This document shows positions 11,752 to 22,556 of a stretch of 64,000 bases of DNA, one piece after another (positions within the stretch are counted from its first letter, which is position 1; each line of letters opens with the position of its first letter). The notes beneath the pieces are model-generated. The model saw nothing but the letters and a program-made list of their open reading frames with translations. It made no database searches and was not told the DNA's origin. The translations under genes and the position numbers were made by a program. The stretch is from Membranipora membranacea (lineage: Eukaryota > Bryozoa > Gymnolaemata > Cheilostomatida > Membraniporidae): positions 23,684,001-23,748,000 of the forward strand of contig OU612068.1 of NCBI GenBank assembly GCA_914767715.1, written 5' to 3'.

Positions 11752-13183
11752 CTATATGAGATTTTTCAACTAGTGCAATATTTTTCCATCAATTTTTATG
11801 TAAACATTTCAATTTTGTCAACCTTTTTAGGAGTGATACCGGAAATGTCTAAATAAACAAATATCAAACATCAAACAGTATGGCGATTGTGATGAAGATC
11901 TACTAGTATATGACTTAGTAATTGAATTACACGTAGATCGACGTCTCAGTAACAGCCAAATAAAAAATGTTTAGACTAACTAAATAGAATAAATGTATTT
12001 CAAAACATAAATTACCATGTGCTTGTGAAGGGCCAGTGATATGCTCCCCTAATCCTTATTTAGTCATCGATTTTGCCATCTCGACATAAAATCCGTGAAG
12101 AAGTAAATTCCTGAACAGAGGTGATTGCTTGTTTTCCCATCTAGAGAAGCATAAATAGGTGCCGGGATTTTTATATTGTAATGTTTGTTGAAATACTTTT
12201 AAATAATTGCACACAATTTATGAAAGCGGCAATGCTGTTGGAGAGACGTCACCACTACATGTTGACATACTCTGATAATACTACCGGGTACCGCTTATAT
12301 CGGAAACTCTTGCCTTTTTATGTTCACTTATATATTTATGGGCTACATATATAATGTATGTAAAGTACTGTAACATGCTGTAATGCATGACGTCAAATTA
12401 GAATTATTGTGACGTTTCGCTTCCGTTATTTGTTGAACATGGTAGAGGTACAGTCGCTGATTTATAATACATGGATTGGTGTTTTTTTGCAGCTGGTGGA
12501 GATTTCTGCTATCTTGGCACAGCTCCAAAAATATTACTGTTTTTTGACTTGACAACAATTTGTGTTGTGATTGGCTCGTAATAGATGCCAAAGAGTGAGC
12601 CACAGCTCAGTTTATTAAGCACATTTATTCATTTTGTTCATGTTTATATTTTTTTATATCTATCCCAAACTATTTGAAGGGAAATAATTTACAACAATCA
12701 ATAAAGGACAAATAAAAAAAAAGATAGTTATATTTATACAGGTTGACTTTGTTCTGAGAGCAGAAGTGGGCTGCCATCTTTGAAAAGAGCGGGTGTTTTA
12801 AAACCTCTTGGATCCATGGAAGAGCAACTCCAAATTATCCTAGCCTAAGAATCAGCATCCAGAATTTTTTTACTGCGACCACCTGCACAGCTCATGCCAA
12901 TAATCTGCTTATTCCCCAAGTTATATCTTCTGATTAAGCAACCAAGACAGATACACATATCAAGCTGGTGTCAGCCTGATCTGTCTAGATATGCTGGGAT
13001 TTTGTTCTGCAGTTATTCTTGATGGTGCAGGGCTCCCAGTCGTCCTGTGTAGGGAAATGCAACTCCTGACTTAGGAGTCACCAAGATTCTCAAACCACTT
13101 TTTCTTGGCAACTCTTTTAACAATTCAACACGTAAACCCATGACAGATGGTTTAATTCTATAAATTGCATTGAGTTAGGTAAC
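11752..13183. other. Intergenic, no gene recognised
   Basis: AT-rich. It should contain the promoter of the THAP gene towards its right end, but no distinct element is visible. Confidence 0.35.
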
Positions 13184-15944
13184 ATGGGTAAACAACAGCG
13201 GTGTCTTGTCTGCAAGGCGGTAAGGAAAGACCGGAAAGATAAAGATTTCCGACCTCACCATGTGTAAGTTATTCAGTGTAGCATCTGTTTATGATGTATG
13301 ACACAACAAAACGATTTTGTAGCACTATTATTTATTAGTTATGTAGCACTTATTGACATCACTAGATGTGTGCTAAGGTGTACTGGATGATATAGGTGGC
13401 CCACTCAAGCATCGCATCTTTTATTTAGTAATGTTACTGAGGAGACCAACTATGTCATCAGACAACTAAACAGTTTAATCTTTGAGCTCGTTTCTTTACT
13501 CAGGGAAAATAACTAGATACAATTTCAATTCAGTACAAAATAGAATTCAAGCAGGCATGTTGTTTCTTCATACTGTCATCTCCATCACAGGGTTACAGCT
13601 AAAAAGTTCTGGTGGCTTAAACATTTGAACATAAGTTCAAAAGACATTGATCTAGCTACCGCTTCCGTGTGCAGCCTGCACTTTCCAACAGAAAGCTATC
13701 TGGATGAAGCGAAGAGCTTGCTCCAATCCATTGCCTGTCCTGTAAGTATCTAGCCACCTCGATCTGTAAATATAGGCAAATTCTTGCAATTCTTGTTTCA
13801 CTTCCTGGAAATACCGCACCAAATAATTAGTGGGTCATATGCAATTGTGAGTATAAAGCTAAACTATTGCGGGTACAGACTCACTCAGTAACTTTCATAT
13901 CTTACTTTTAACTGAGAGATGGTTTGCATCATTTAACATAAATGATTGTTCTTGTCCTGTTGGGTCATTTTTACCTTTGCCAAATCACGCTTACAATAAG
14001 CCCCCACACATGACTCTTGTAAGTCTGACTGACATTAGTATTTCTTAGTTGTACATGTTCTTTGCTGAATTTTGACCTTTGGTTTGGCACAAAGCTGCCA
14101 TTCACATGAGAGTTAAGAAAAAAATAGCCACATCATAACAGAGAAATTCTTTAAAGACAATGTGTCAAGACCAAAAATCAGAAATCTTTCTTTTTCAGGA
14201 TACCATCCAGAGTACCCCCTAAAGGGGCAACAACACTAACAGACCTAATAGGAACGGTGAGCAAAGTTAACAGTTTGCAAATGTGTGGTATGACTGATGG
14301 TACCTCCATGGGTATCTATGTGTTGGTAATAAGTCATTCTTTACTTTCTGACACACTGGTTATGGACTTTCACAAGTTCCGTAAGCTAAGAGACATTATC
14401 TAGTAGATTATGTGTTAGTTATTTAATAAAATACCTTTAGATGACGAGTGAAGGATTAGAGGGTGACAATGACGAAGAAGAGCTGCCCACAATGACACAG
14501 TTACAGGAGCCACCTGGAATTAATGTAAGATATAGTACATTTTTGACTAATTTACAGCAATCACAAATCAGGTCTCGTTTCATCATATTCTTTGAAACAG
14601 GAGTTGTGCTTCCCTTGACACACATGAGGCAACTCCTAATCCGTTTCAAAATTATAAATTATTTCAGTTGTTACCTATGTCCAATGCCAATGTCCAAATG
14701 CACCTTTTGCTCATACATGAAGCTTACTCATATGTTTTACAATGCCAATTGTAGAACACTTCGACACCTGAGGCAGCTACCACTCTGCAGGATCTGCTAA
14801 GTCAGGTAAGATTTTTGTGTAAACATAAAAAGATAAACATAGCGGGTTGTGATGAACATCCTGGATGAAAATTAAGGTGTCTACTTGTAAGATTAGGCTT
14901 GTATACATGTTTGTCACCAAGTGTAAACTGACAATATTGTCTTGATTGACATTCTACAACTGCTATAAAATCTTATCTGTGATTTACTTAGAGTTTTATT
15001 TTTCATAGACCGAGCCCACTGAGCCTGAGCTGTTGATTCCCTCATCAGTGACTGTATTCTCAAAGATGAAGGTAAAGTGAATTATTGTGCCCTTAAATAA
15101 TAAAGCATTGCATTTAAATAGTGTAACCTGCATCATTAATCTTGAAGTATAGATACTTGCATTGCCATAGATAATACCATTGAAAGATTTGGCTTAAAAC
15201 TATCAATGACTCAAAGATATCAAGTTTCGTCTCAGCGATGTGTTTGATATTACACACATATAAAACCCCTACAGAATGTTACCAAATTGCATGGTAGATT
15301 TATTGGAAGTATTTTGGATCGTAGGGGTAGTCTAAATTGCTAGAAAATTTAGACCACAAACAAATTCATAACATAATTTGTCATCATTGTGTTGGAATTT
15401 TGTCTTGCAGGCCGAGCCGACTGAGAATGAGTTGTTGATCGCCTCCGAAGAATCCCTCTCCTCAGTGACTGTCTTCTCAAAAGTGAAGGTAAAGTAAACT
15501 TTTGTGCATCTTTATTTGTATCATGGAGACTTCCAGGTTATTGAACAATAATTCACATCCCAACAAATCAAACTTACCGAATTCATATTTGATTTTTTTT
15601 CTGCAGGTTGAGCCAGTTTCAGTAACAGAACATGTACCATCTGCTATCAAAGAAATACTCCCTCCTCTCTCTATGTCTCCTGGAACTGCAACTACTATTG
15701 CTGAGGTCCTAAAATCAGCAGCAGCATTGGTAAGGGCATCAATCCCAATAATTAATCACTCCACCGAGTTCAATGATACAGCAAAGCTGGGTGAGGATTT
15801 GTCGGTACCTAAGAAACACCAATCCTATTTATTACCTACATTGTTGTTCTGTTACAGAAAGGATATGATTATGAGCTGCCCGAACTCCCAACACTCCATC
15901 CATGCTCACCAGATTTGATACATGACACAACCGAAGTAGTTTAG
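13184..15944 (+). CDS. THAP-type zinc-finger protein, about 260 aa
   Basis: Exons 13184-13263 and 13591-13741 encode a THAP-like C2CH module: C7 and C10 (RCLVCKAV), Trp35, then C54 and H57 (SVCSLHF), spaced as in the family, which binds DNA in the nucleus. Further phase-0 exons are 14441-14524 (acidic, GDNDEEELP), 14755-14805, 15009-15071, 15411-15488, 15607-15729 and 15858-15944 (stop TAG). The exons at 15009 and 15411 are related (EPTEPELLI/SVTVFSK and EPTENELLI/SVTVFSK), an exon duplication. One junction is unresolved. The exon ending at 14256 has its best acceptor at 14198, which in frame gives a stop after seven codons (DTIQSTP). A weaker AG at 14181 would make a clean 75-base phase-0 exon. 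The tail is low-complexity and Ser/Thr/Pro/Glu-rich. The target is unknown. Confidence 0.65.
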
Positions 15945-18305
15945 CCCCCAATCACGATCACATCCACTCTGAGTCTCACAAGCGTATTACAAGTAACAAG
16001 TATGGAAAAGGTTAGTATGTCGGTAGTTACGAAAGTTGCAGTATCCTTGGCAATCATTCATCCACTACTCAAAAATCTCAAATAATTCCTGACAAGTATC
16101 AATGTGTAAATATATGTGTATTATAAATCAGTGGCTACAGTTGTTGGGGTGAAACATTTGCACCTTTTATATATCACCTACATGTTAAGTTAATAGTCAG
16201 ATGTGATGTGATTGAAAGCCGCAACAATTGAGGGCATGGATATCCAAATTCAGTCTTAACTTGCTTCCTTTAACAACAAAGGAATTGAACTGGGAATAGC
16301 TTGACTGCACCAAAAGAACCGACTGGCAGAACAATCTCCAATACCATTATATACCAATATTTAATGGTAATCAACCATTTTGCCACCTTTGCCAAAAGGT
16401 TGTGAGGACCTGGACTAGGAAAAGCTTGAATTCTATCTTGACTTTTTTTCCGCAAGATTATTGAATTTGGAGTTGCATGACAGCCCAAAGAAAACTGACT
16501 GTAGAAAATAAGTCATCACCAATCTTCTTTATCAAAGTCACAGATAGTTGTTTGTCGAATGAGAGCTTCTTAATTTTTCACATTTGACATGTCTGAGTTA
16601 TCTATGCACTGCTAGTGTGGGGTGTTTTGTTTGAAAGGCCTACCATAAATAAATATATAAATATATACTTATATTTGCTCTGAAATATAATAGTTTACAA
16701 TTTTTTTTTTCTAGGATATATTCATATTGATTTTGCGAAACTGGGACACCATAACTATATTTTAGTGAAATTATAGGTATGCACCAATCACGAATAAGCT
16801 GGAACTGGCCCCTTGGTATTTAAAATTGTTCACCCCGATGTAATATAGCCGACTAAGAATGTGCATCTGACAAAACACCTCAGATTTTATGTCAAAAGGA
16901 AAATGACTCCTAAGAACATGTCTTTTTGGGTTCGGGACAAAACATGGTAGTCTCTTGTGTTATTTTTGTTCCGATATGATAGCCATAGAAGTTATCCCAA
17001 TGCCTAGACATAATCAAATACAGTTTGTGACAGCGGTTTGACAACATTAAAGTTGTTCCCAAAACACATTTATGGTTAAAAACGTTTCCTGTGTTTTTTT
17101 TACACAAATACGCTATATTTTGACAACGTCCCAAATAGGTCAAAGACTGCGCATTGTATAATAGTCAAAGTTTAATTGATACCAGGAGATTATTGAAAGC
17201 AATAACAAAAACATTTGATTCTATAATTGTTTCAGAGTTATCCCTAAAACAGTCAAATTTTATGTGGAATGATTACTAGGCTATGTGATATGGCATCATT
17301 CAAAACTGGTTTTCTGCAATCCTGACATCGAGAGCTATGCAATGGTATATGAAACAATATTTTAACTTGAAAAAAGAATCTTGCCTTTACTATACCTTAA
17401 ATAACATTCTGTACTAAATTTGTGGCTTTGGACCTATTTTGCATTTTGCATTTGTAGAAGTATAATGCATCCTTTTTTCACATCTCCTCTGCGTTAGTAA
17501 CAAAATCAAATCAATCAATCAATTTGCCTGGCAGGTTTTACTTGTTTACTATGAATTAATTGCAGTGAGGAAAGCATAGGTGGGATGGCGTAATAAACAC
17601 ACCTATGAAGAAACACCAGGACACAACACGTGTGACAATCATGAAAAAAGTTACAATTCTTAATGTCAAATTCAAAGCAAATATACAAAGCAAAACATTA
17701 AGGATATAGGAAGAACTAACAGATTGAATTGAAATTAATTGTACCATGCCTACAAATTAGAAAAAAACTTAAGCACACCATTGAATCAATAGTCAATAAA
17801 TCTATCAATACAGAAGTTAATCAAGAGTCAATAAGATGATTGAAAAAAGAAATGCTGGATAAATTGCTAATGCTAGTAGATTTGAAAGTATTCAAATGAT
17901 CAGGTTTCTTAATGTAAGAAAATACATAATGTGATGATGTTTTAGAAGGAACATCTCTGAAGCTCAAACTACGATTGCCAGTTTGGTAAATTTGTCCTCA
18001 ATAAATTATGCATAGCTTAAAAGAGCTAATAAGGCTTCAAGCTCAGAATTATCAACTTATATAGGCTAAACATTTATATAAACAGAATGCCATGATCTGG
18101 GAGTGAAATCCTGGTTAATTAGTGATGTCATCATTTATAACTTGTAACACAATAAAACGTCACCATTTCACGCTGTCAATTGATTCCATAATTCTTGATT
18201 TTGATAACCAGATTCTACAATTGATTTGCCCTTGAAAATCATTTAGTTATTCTTGAGTTATACAATTTCAATGTGCACAAATGTCCAGGGACTTGCAGTA
18301 GTAAA
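15945..18305. other. Intergenic, no gene recognised
   Basis: Probably includes the THAP 3' UTR (an AATAAA lies at 16648). A hydrophobic 63-codon minus frame at 17556-17747 has no family motif. Nothing else was recognised. Confidence 0.4.
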
Positions 18306-19508
18306 TTAGGTTTCCACTGATTGTTCTTTGTTGGCTGAGAAGACCTCTTTTACTACAGGTTTATCAATCTGTGATGATTTTGTAGATACATCTGGTTGGT
18401 CTAAGTCGAGGTTTTTCGAGCATGTAAGAATATTGCGTACTAGAGTTCTGTAAGGTTTCAATATCCATCCGTAGATAAATACATTCAATATCCCATAAAA
18501 GCTGAAAGTAAGATGCACAGCCCAGCGCGCCTTCAGGATTGGCTGGCCAAGGGGCCCCAAAATGACTAATACAGTCGTAGGTATTAAGCAAATGTAAAAC
18601 ACAATGTTCACGATCATAACATAGAAGAAACCACGTCGAGCGAGGTTATTGCTTCTCTGCTGCTGTGAATGCTGTAGGTTTTGGGACCTTACCCTTCTTA
18701 GTTTGATCAGAACTTTAGCATTACAAACTACAATGATTACTGTCATAAATAGTATGTATGAAAAAATGCATAGACTTGATCCAGAGGAACCAATGGTTGC
18801 AGGGCCATAAAGAGCCCACAAGCACAAATCTTTTCGGAAAAAATAATTTTTGATCACTGAAAACACTAGAGAACCGATACAAAATCCAGCCATTAGAGCT
18901 TTTATTATTTGAGTTCGGCTCCACACCTTGAAACAGACAGTATTACCTTTTCGAGGATGGCACAGGCAAAGAAATCTTTCGATGCTTGCAATAGCTAGAC
19001 CGTTGTACCTCATAAACCCAGAGTGTTCATGCAAAGATGCAAACAAGAAACCAATCATGATGTTCTTTTCATAGTAAAGATGGTGATAGAAACAGAAGAT
19101 CTTTAACGAATACAGAAGTGCGTAGAGGTCCGACACGGATATCAGATGTAAAACAAGGAGGCAAGTTGTTCCACGTAAAACTGGTAATTTCTGCAGCATT
19201 ATAATGTGGAAAATGTTCACAACCAGTGATAGCACATTCAGTCCAGCAACAATGTATCTCCATATGTCTCCGCTTGCGCATCTATCAAAGCTATCATCTG
19301 GACACATACGTAAAAGCTCAACGCTCTGAGTTGCATTTTGATATTCAAAAGTTGCGTTATCCAGTAGTGATTCAGAGTCAGTGGTTACTACAGTAGTTGA
19401 AATGATATCCAAGAATTCCATGCCTGCTGCGGATCTCTGCGAGAATGAATATGAACCAGAACTTAAATACTCAAGTAAATTGGGAGGACTCAATACAGTA
19501 GCGAACAA
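18306..19508 (-). CDS. Single-exon rhodopsin-like GPCR, orphan, 400 aa
   Basis: One uninterrupted frame encodes a seven-helix receptor for the plasma membrane. The outer N-terminus (about 80 residues) has two NAT glycosylation sites (N51, N58). Approximate helices: TM1 84-106, TM2 115-139, TM3 157-182, TM4 201-220, TM5 246-268, TM6 294-318, TM7 328-350. The DRY motif reads ERF (177-179, within SIERFLCLCHP) and NPxxY reads NVFIY (342-346); TM6 has CLIP where CWxP is usual. These changes place it among divergent class A receptors, and the ligand cannot be inferred. The basic loop 3 and Ser/Thr-bearing tail fit G-protein and GRK contacts. The first Met was taken as start; Met30 is an alternative. 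A TATAAAA lies about 53 bases upstream of the ATG, too little to prove a promoter. Confidence 0.88.
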   Translation of the reverse strand: MFATVLSPPNLLEYLSSGSYSFSQRSAAGMEFLDIISTTVVTTDSESLLDNATFEYQNATQSVELLRMCPDDSFDRCASGDIWRYIVAGLNVLSLVVNIFHIIMLQKLPVLRGTTCLLVLHLISVSDLYALLYSLKIFCFYHHLYYEKNIMIGFLFASLHEHSGFMRYNGLAIASIERFLCLCHPRKGNTVCFKVWSRTQIIKALMAGFCIGSLVFSVIKNYFFRKDLCLWALYGPATIGSSGSSLCIFSYILFMTVIIVVCNAKVLIKLRRVRSQNLQHSQQQRSNNLARRGFFYVMIVNIVFYICLIPTTVLVILGPLGQPILKARWAVHLTFSFYGILNVFIYGWILKPYRTLVRNILTCSKNLDLDQPDVSTKSSQIDKPVVKEVFSANKEQSVET

Positions 19509-20334
19509 TTAACTGATTATTATCACTTGAAAATTTAATCAATGTTTGTTAATGGCGATGTTTTATATTGAGGGGAACACAACCCCACCCCTCTATATAA
19601 TACCATAATTTGTACATGAGTTGTGTGCTTCTGATGATAAAATGATCCATTAGCATATTATGATGTCTTGATTTTTTATGCACACTGATTACCCCATCTT
19701 GGTTTTGGTTCCAGGAGCAATTATATTTTAAGGCCTTGCTATAAGCAGGGAGGGAGGGGTACTCTTATGCATTTGAAAAAGATTTGAACTATACCATCAG
19801 CTTTGTGCATGCAAAACTCATAGTACCTAGTACTTGCTGACCACACTGCATGCAGATTGGCTCTGATATCTGAGTCTCTCTGCACCGGAGCAACCACGCC
19901 ACAAAGTGTATCAACAGATATTTCCACATCTTGCCTTGATATATGCAACTTCCTTCCACTGCCCGTCAATTTCAGAACTCAGGCACATTTGAATTAGGTG
20001 CGCAGAGATAACCAACCTGAAATGATTTGTTGCACATGCACAAAGTGGCTCTACACTGAGAAACACACTTAGGCCAAAAGACATTGTAGTTATAATGACA
20101 GCACCTGAGTACACAAGCCTAAATTTAACAGGAACAGGAAACTGCTCAGTGTGGTTCTGTTTTAGTATGAGTATGAGCAGCTTTTAGCACCTGATTGATG
20201 AATTATATCAGGATATTTCTCACCGCATAATCATCCCGTTTAGATCAAACCTTTTTTTCCCATGCATTAGATGCAATTTTCTGAAGATCACCGAGGACAA
20301 TTTTTTAATCCCTCCGAGGGCATTATTGGGAGCA
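19509..20334. repeat. Intergenic DNA holding a diverged copy of a dispersed repeat
   Basis: Parts of about 19795-20280 resemble the interior of the TTAA-flanked element at 44163-44539. Shared stretches include ATCAGCTTTGTGCAT, then AACAGGAACAGGAAACTGCT and a following ATAATCATCC. The inverted termini of that element are not seen here, so this copy is truncated or only the interior is shared. Confidence 0.5.
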
Positions 20335-20410
20335 GCACAGTACTGAACCTCGATCTCCCTAAGAGACCTGTGTAAGCTAGTGATTCTGCTACTGAGCTAC
20401 TCGTATTTCT
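20335..20410 (-). repeat. tRNA-derived SINE head (candidate)
   Basis: On the minus strand an A-box (TAGCTCAGTAGC, at 20388-20399) is followed about 36 bases later by a B-box-like GAGGTTCAGTA (20341-20351). This is the promoter layout of tRNA-derived SINEs. It does not fold as a good tRNA by eye. The body presumably runs on to lower coordinates. Confidence 0.4.
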
Positions 20411-21618
20411 GTGTGATGTCTATAACTGTTTGCTGGTTCAGATCTACCTGGTTTTTTTGGCCAGATCCATTAACGGCAAAGTTTGAGAACGTATGCTTAT
20501 GAAAGGTGTAGGTGGTTCTATAACAAATGGACCACGTGACAATTGGACCACACCCTAAATGAATCACAAGACAAGTGGACTAGATTCAATCTGGATCTCA
20601 TGACGAATGGACCACACTTAAACTGGACCAAAACTGTACCTCATGGTGAAGTACTAAAGCTAGACCTTTGTAACATGGTTCATTGATTCAATAACCAAGT
20701 ATTAGATTATACAGAAAAAGAAATCTCTGATAAGCTTTTATTTTTCCAAGAAAACTCTTAAAACCTAAATTTCGGGTAAAATTAGGTGAACAGCTGTACA
20801 TCATGGTAAGGAGGTATAGCTAGAGGTCTGCAACGTGGTAAACGTATTCGATGTCATCGTATCAGATTTTATAAAAAATAAAATTCAGACAAACACTCAG
20901 ACTTAAATAATAAATGTCTCGAAACAAAATATTCCAGGTAAGATTATTTAAAAAGCCACTACCTCGATGACATAGCAGTTAGAAGTTTGTTTTAATTTCC
21001 ATTTCCTAATTAATCGATCCTTATTACTAGGTAAATCATATTGAAATGAAGACGTAATTATTATTTCATATTAACTTCTGCTGATCTTTGATGTCCTGCG
21101 CTCTGTTCTGCGATCTTTGATGTCGGTATCTGAAAAAGCATGTACTTTGAATAAACTGGTCATTGGATATACCTACAGCCTCATCAGAATCACATTTCAG
21201 GATCACCTTAGATCTACTGCTTAGTTTTCGGGTGCTCTTTTATTTGTTCCAGACCAAATCGATCTAATACAGTTGTATGGCCAGATTAACAGTTTTAAAC
21301 AATAGACAGCAACACTTTTTGCAAACATGATGGTGCAAAGGCATGCAAACAATATATATCTAAAAAAATTGTTCACTAGTGGCCAAAAGAAATGTTGGCT
21401 TTTCTCATAGGGAAGATCTATTTATTGGTCAGGAGATTCTAACCTAAACTAAACAATATCTTAAACCACTGCTGCCACACAGCCAAATGGGTGCTTATAG
21501 AATTCCGTACAGCTCTAAACTAATAAAATGAGGCTGCAATCTCAGCATTGTCACCTAATTTGCAAATAATTTGCACAAACTGATCGTCAAAATTAGGGTA
21601 TGAAATTAATTATCTACC
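20411..21618. other. Intergenic, no gene recognised
   Basis: Positions about 20520-20640 carry an imperfect tandem-like repetition of ATGGACCACRTGAC and TTGGACCA units. Otherwise unremarkable AT-rich DNA. Confidence 0.35.
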
Positions 21619-21684
21619 TAGTTTAAGCGCTCAATCGGTGGCGGGATGCTGGTAGAGGCATTTCATTATCAACACTTTCTTATT
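21619..21684 (+). mobile_element. Truncated copy of the Mutator-like MITE terminus
   Basis: It begins TAGTTTAAGCGCTCAA, as does the left end of the complete element at 37905-38441, and follows it for about 65 bases through GGTAGAGGCATTTCATTATC before diverging. No right terminus was found nearby. Confidence 0.75.
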
Positions 21685-22556
21685 GGTAGCAGCGTGACAA
21701 GGCTTCACACACAGTCCTACAAACCGCACTAGAAGCTATCACAGAATCAGGTTACTAGGTAGTGGTAATTTTGTGTTAATTGATTAAAAAAAGCTGTGAT
21801 ATAACCAAACTCATTTTGTCAGAATAGCCTATTTGACGGGTGTGAGAATAAGAATAATTCACCTTGACCCTGCCAACACTTATTAACTAACAGCTTCATC
21901 TCATTGTCATCATCACCTCATTGCCGAGTATAATCGATGTTATTTTACGGACATAGCCTTTATTTCTGTACGATAATCAAGGACGGTTGGTACAGTGTCA
22001 ACAGTTAAAGATATTGTAATAGTTTTTCTATTACATTGTTTTTCTATTAAAGTTTTTCTATTACGTTATTAGTTTTTTTTATGACATTGTAATGTTATAG
22101 CTAAAGATGACATGATAATAGCTTTTCTGTCAATCTACTAATAATGAACTTTTTTTTTCTTTTTTCAGGGCTAATATTGTAAAACATTCTTTTTGAATGA
22201 AAATTATGCCAACAAAGCATTAAAAAAGAAAAAAAAAAGAAAGACCATTATAAACAAAATGTATGAAAGTGTCGCAATAATGGCATAACATCTTCTGAGG
22301 TTAAATAGTAAAAATTCTTAATTTAGGTTTGGAATCCCTGAGATATAATTCAATAATTAATTACATATCAGTGCTTTGAATATAAAGTGACATGAAGAGG
22401 CGCATAGGGTTGGCCGCCACTCTAGTCACAGACTATCTAGCTGACCCATGATTTTATTTACTTTATTATAAACATTTAATAATCTTAATTTACAATGTTT
22501 CCTTATAGCAGAATAAAAAAAAATCTTAGAACGTCATACCAACTACACTCATAAAG
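21685..22556. other. Spacer downstream of GPATCH3
   Basis: AT-rich, with T- and A-runs near 22070 and 22220. The right part is the GPATCH3 3' UTR; no gene was seen elsewhere. Confidence 0.4.
22462..22467 (-). promoter_or_regulatory. Polyadenylation signal of GPATCH3
   Basis: AATAAA on the minus strand 90 bases after the stop codon; a second possible copy lies at 22453-22458. Confidence 0.55.

Noticed and set aside
17556-17747. Hydrophobic 63-codon minus frame, possible receptor fragment
   Set aside because: No conserved GPCR or transporter motif and no neighbouring helices in other frames.
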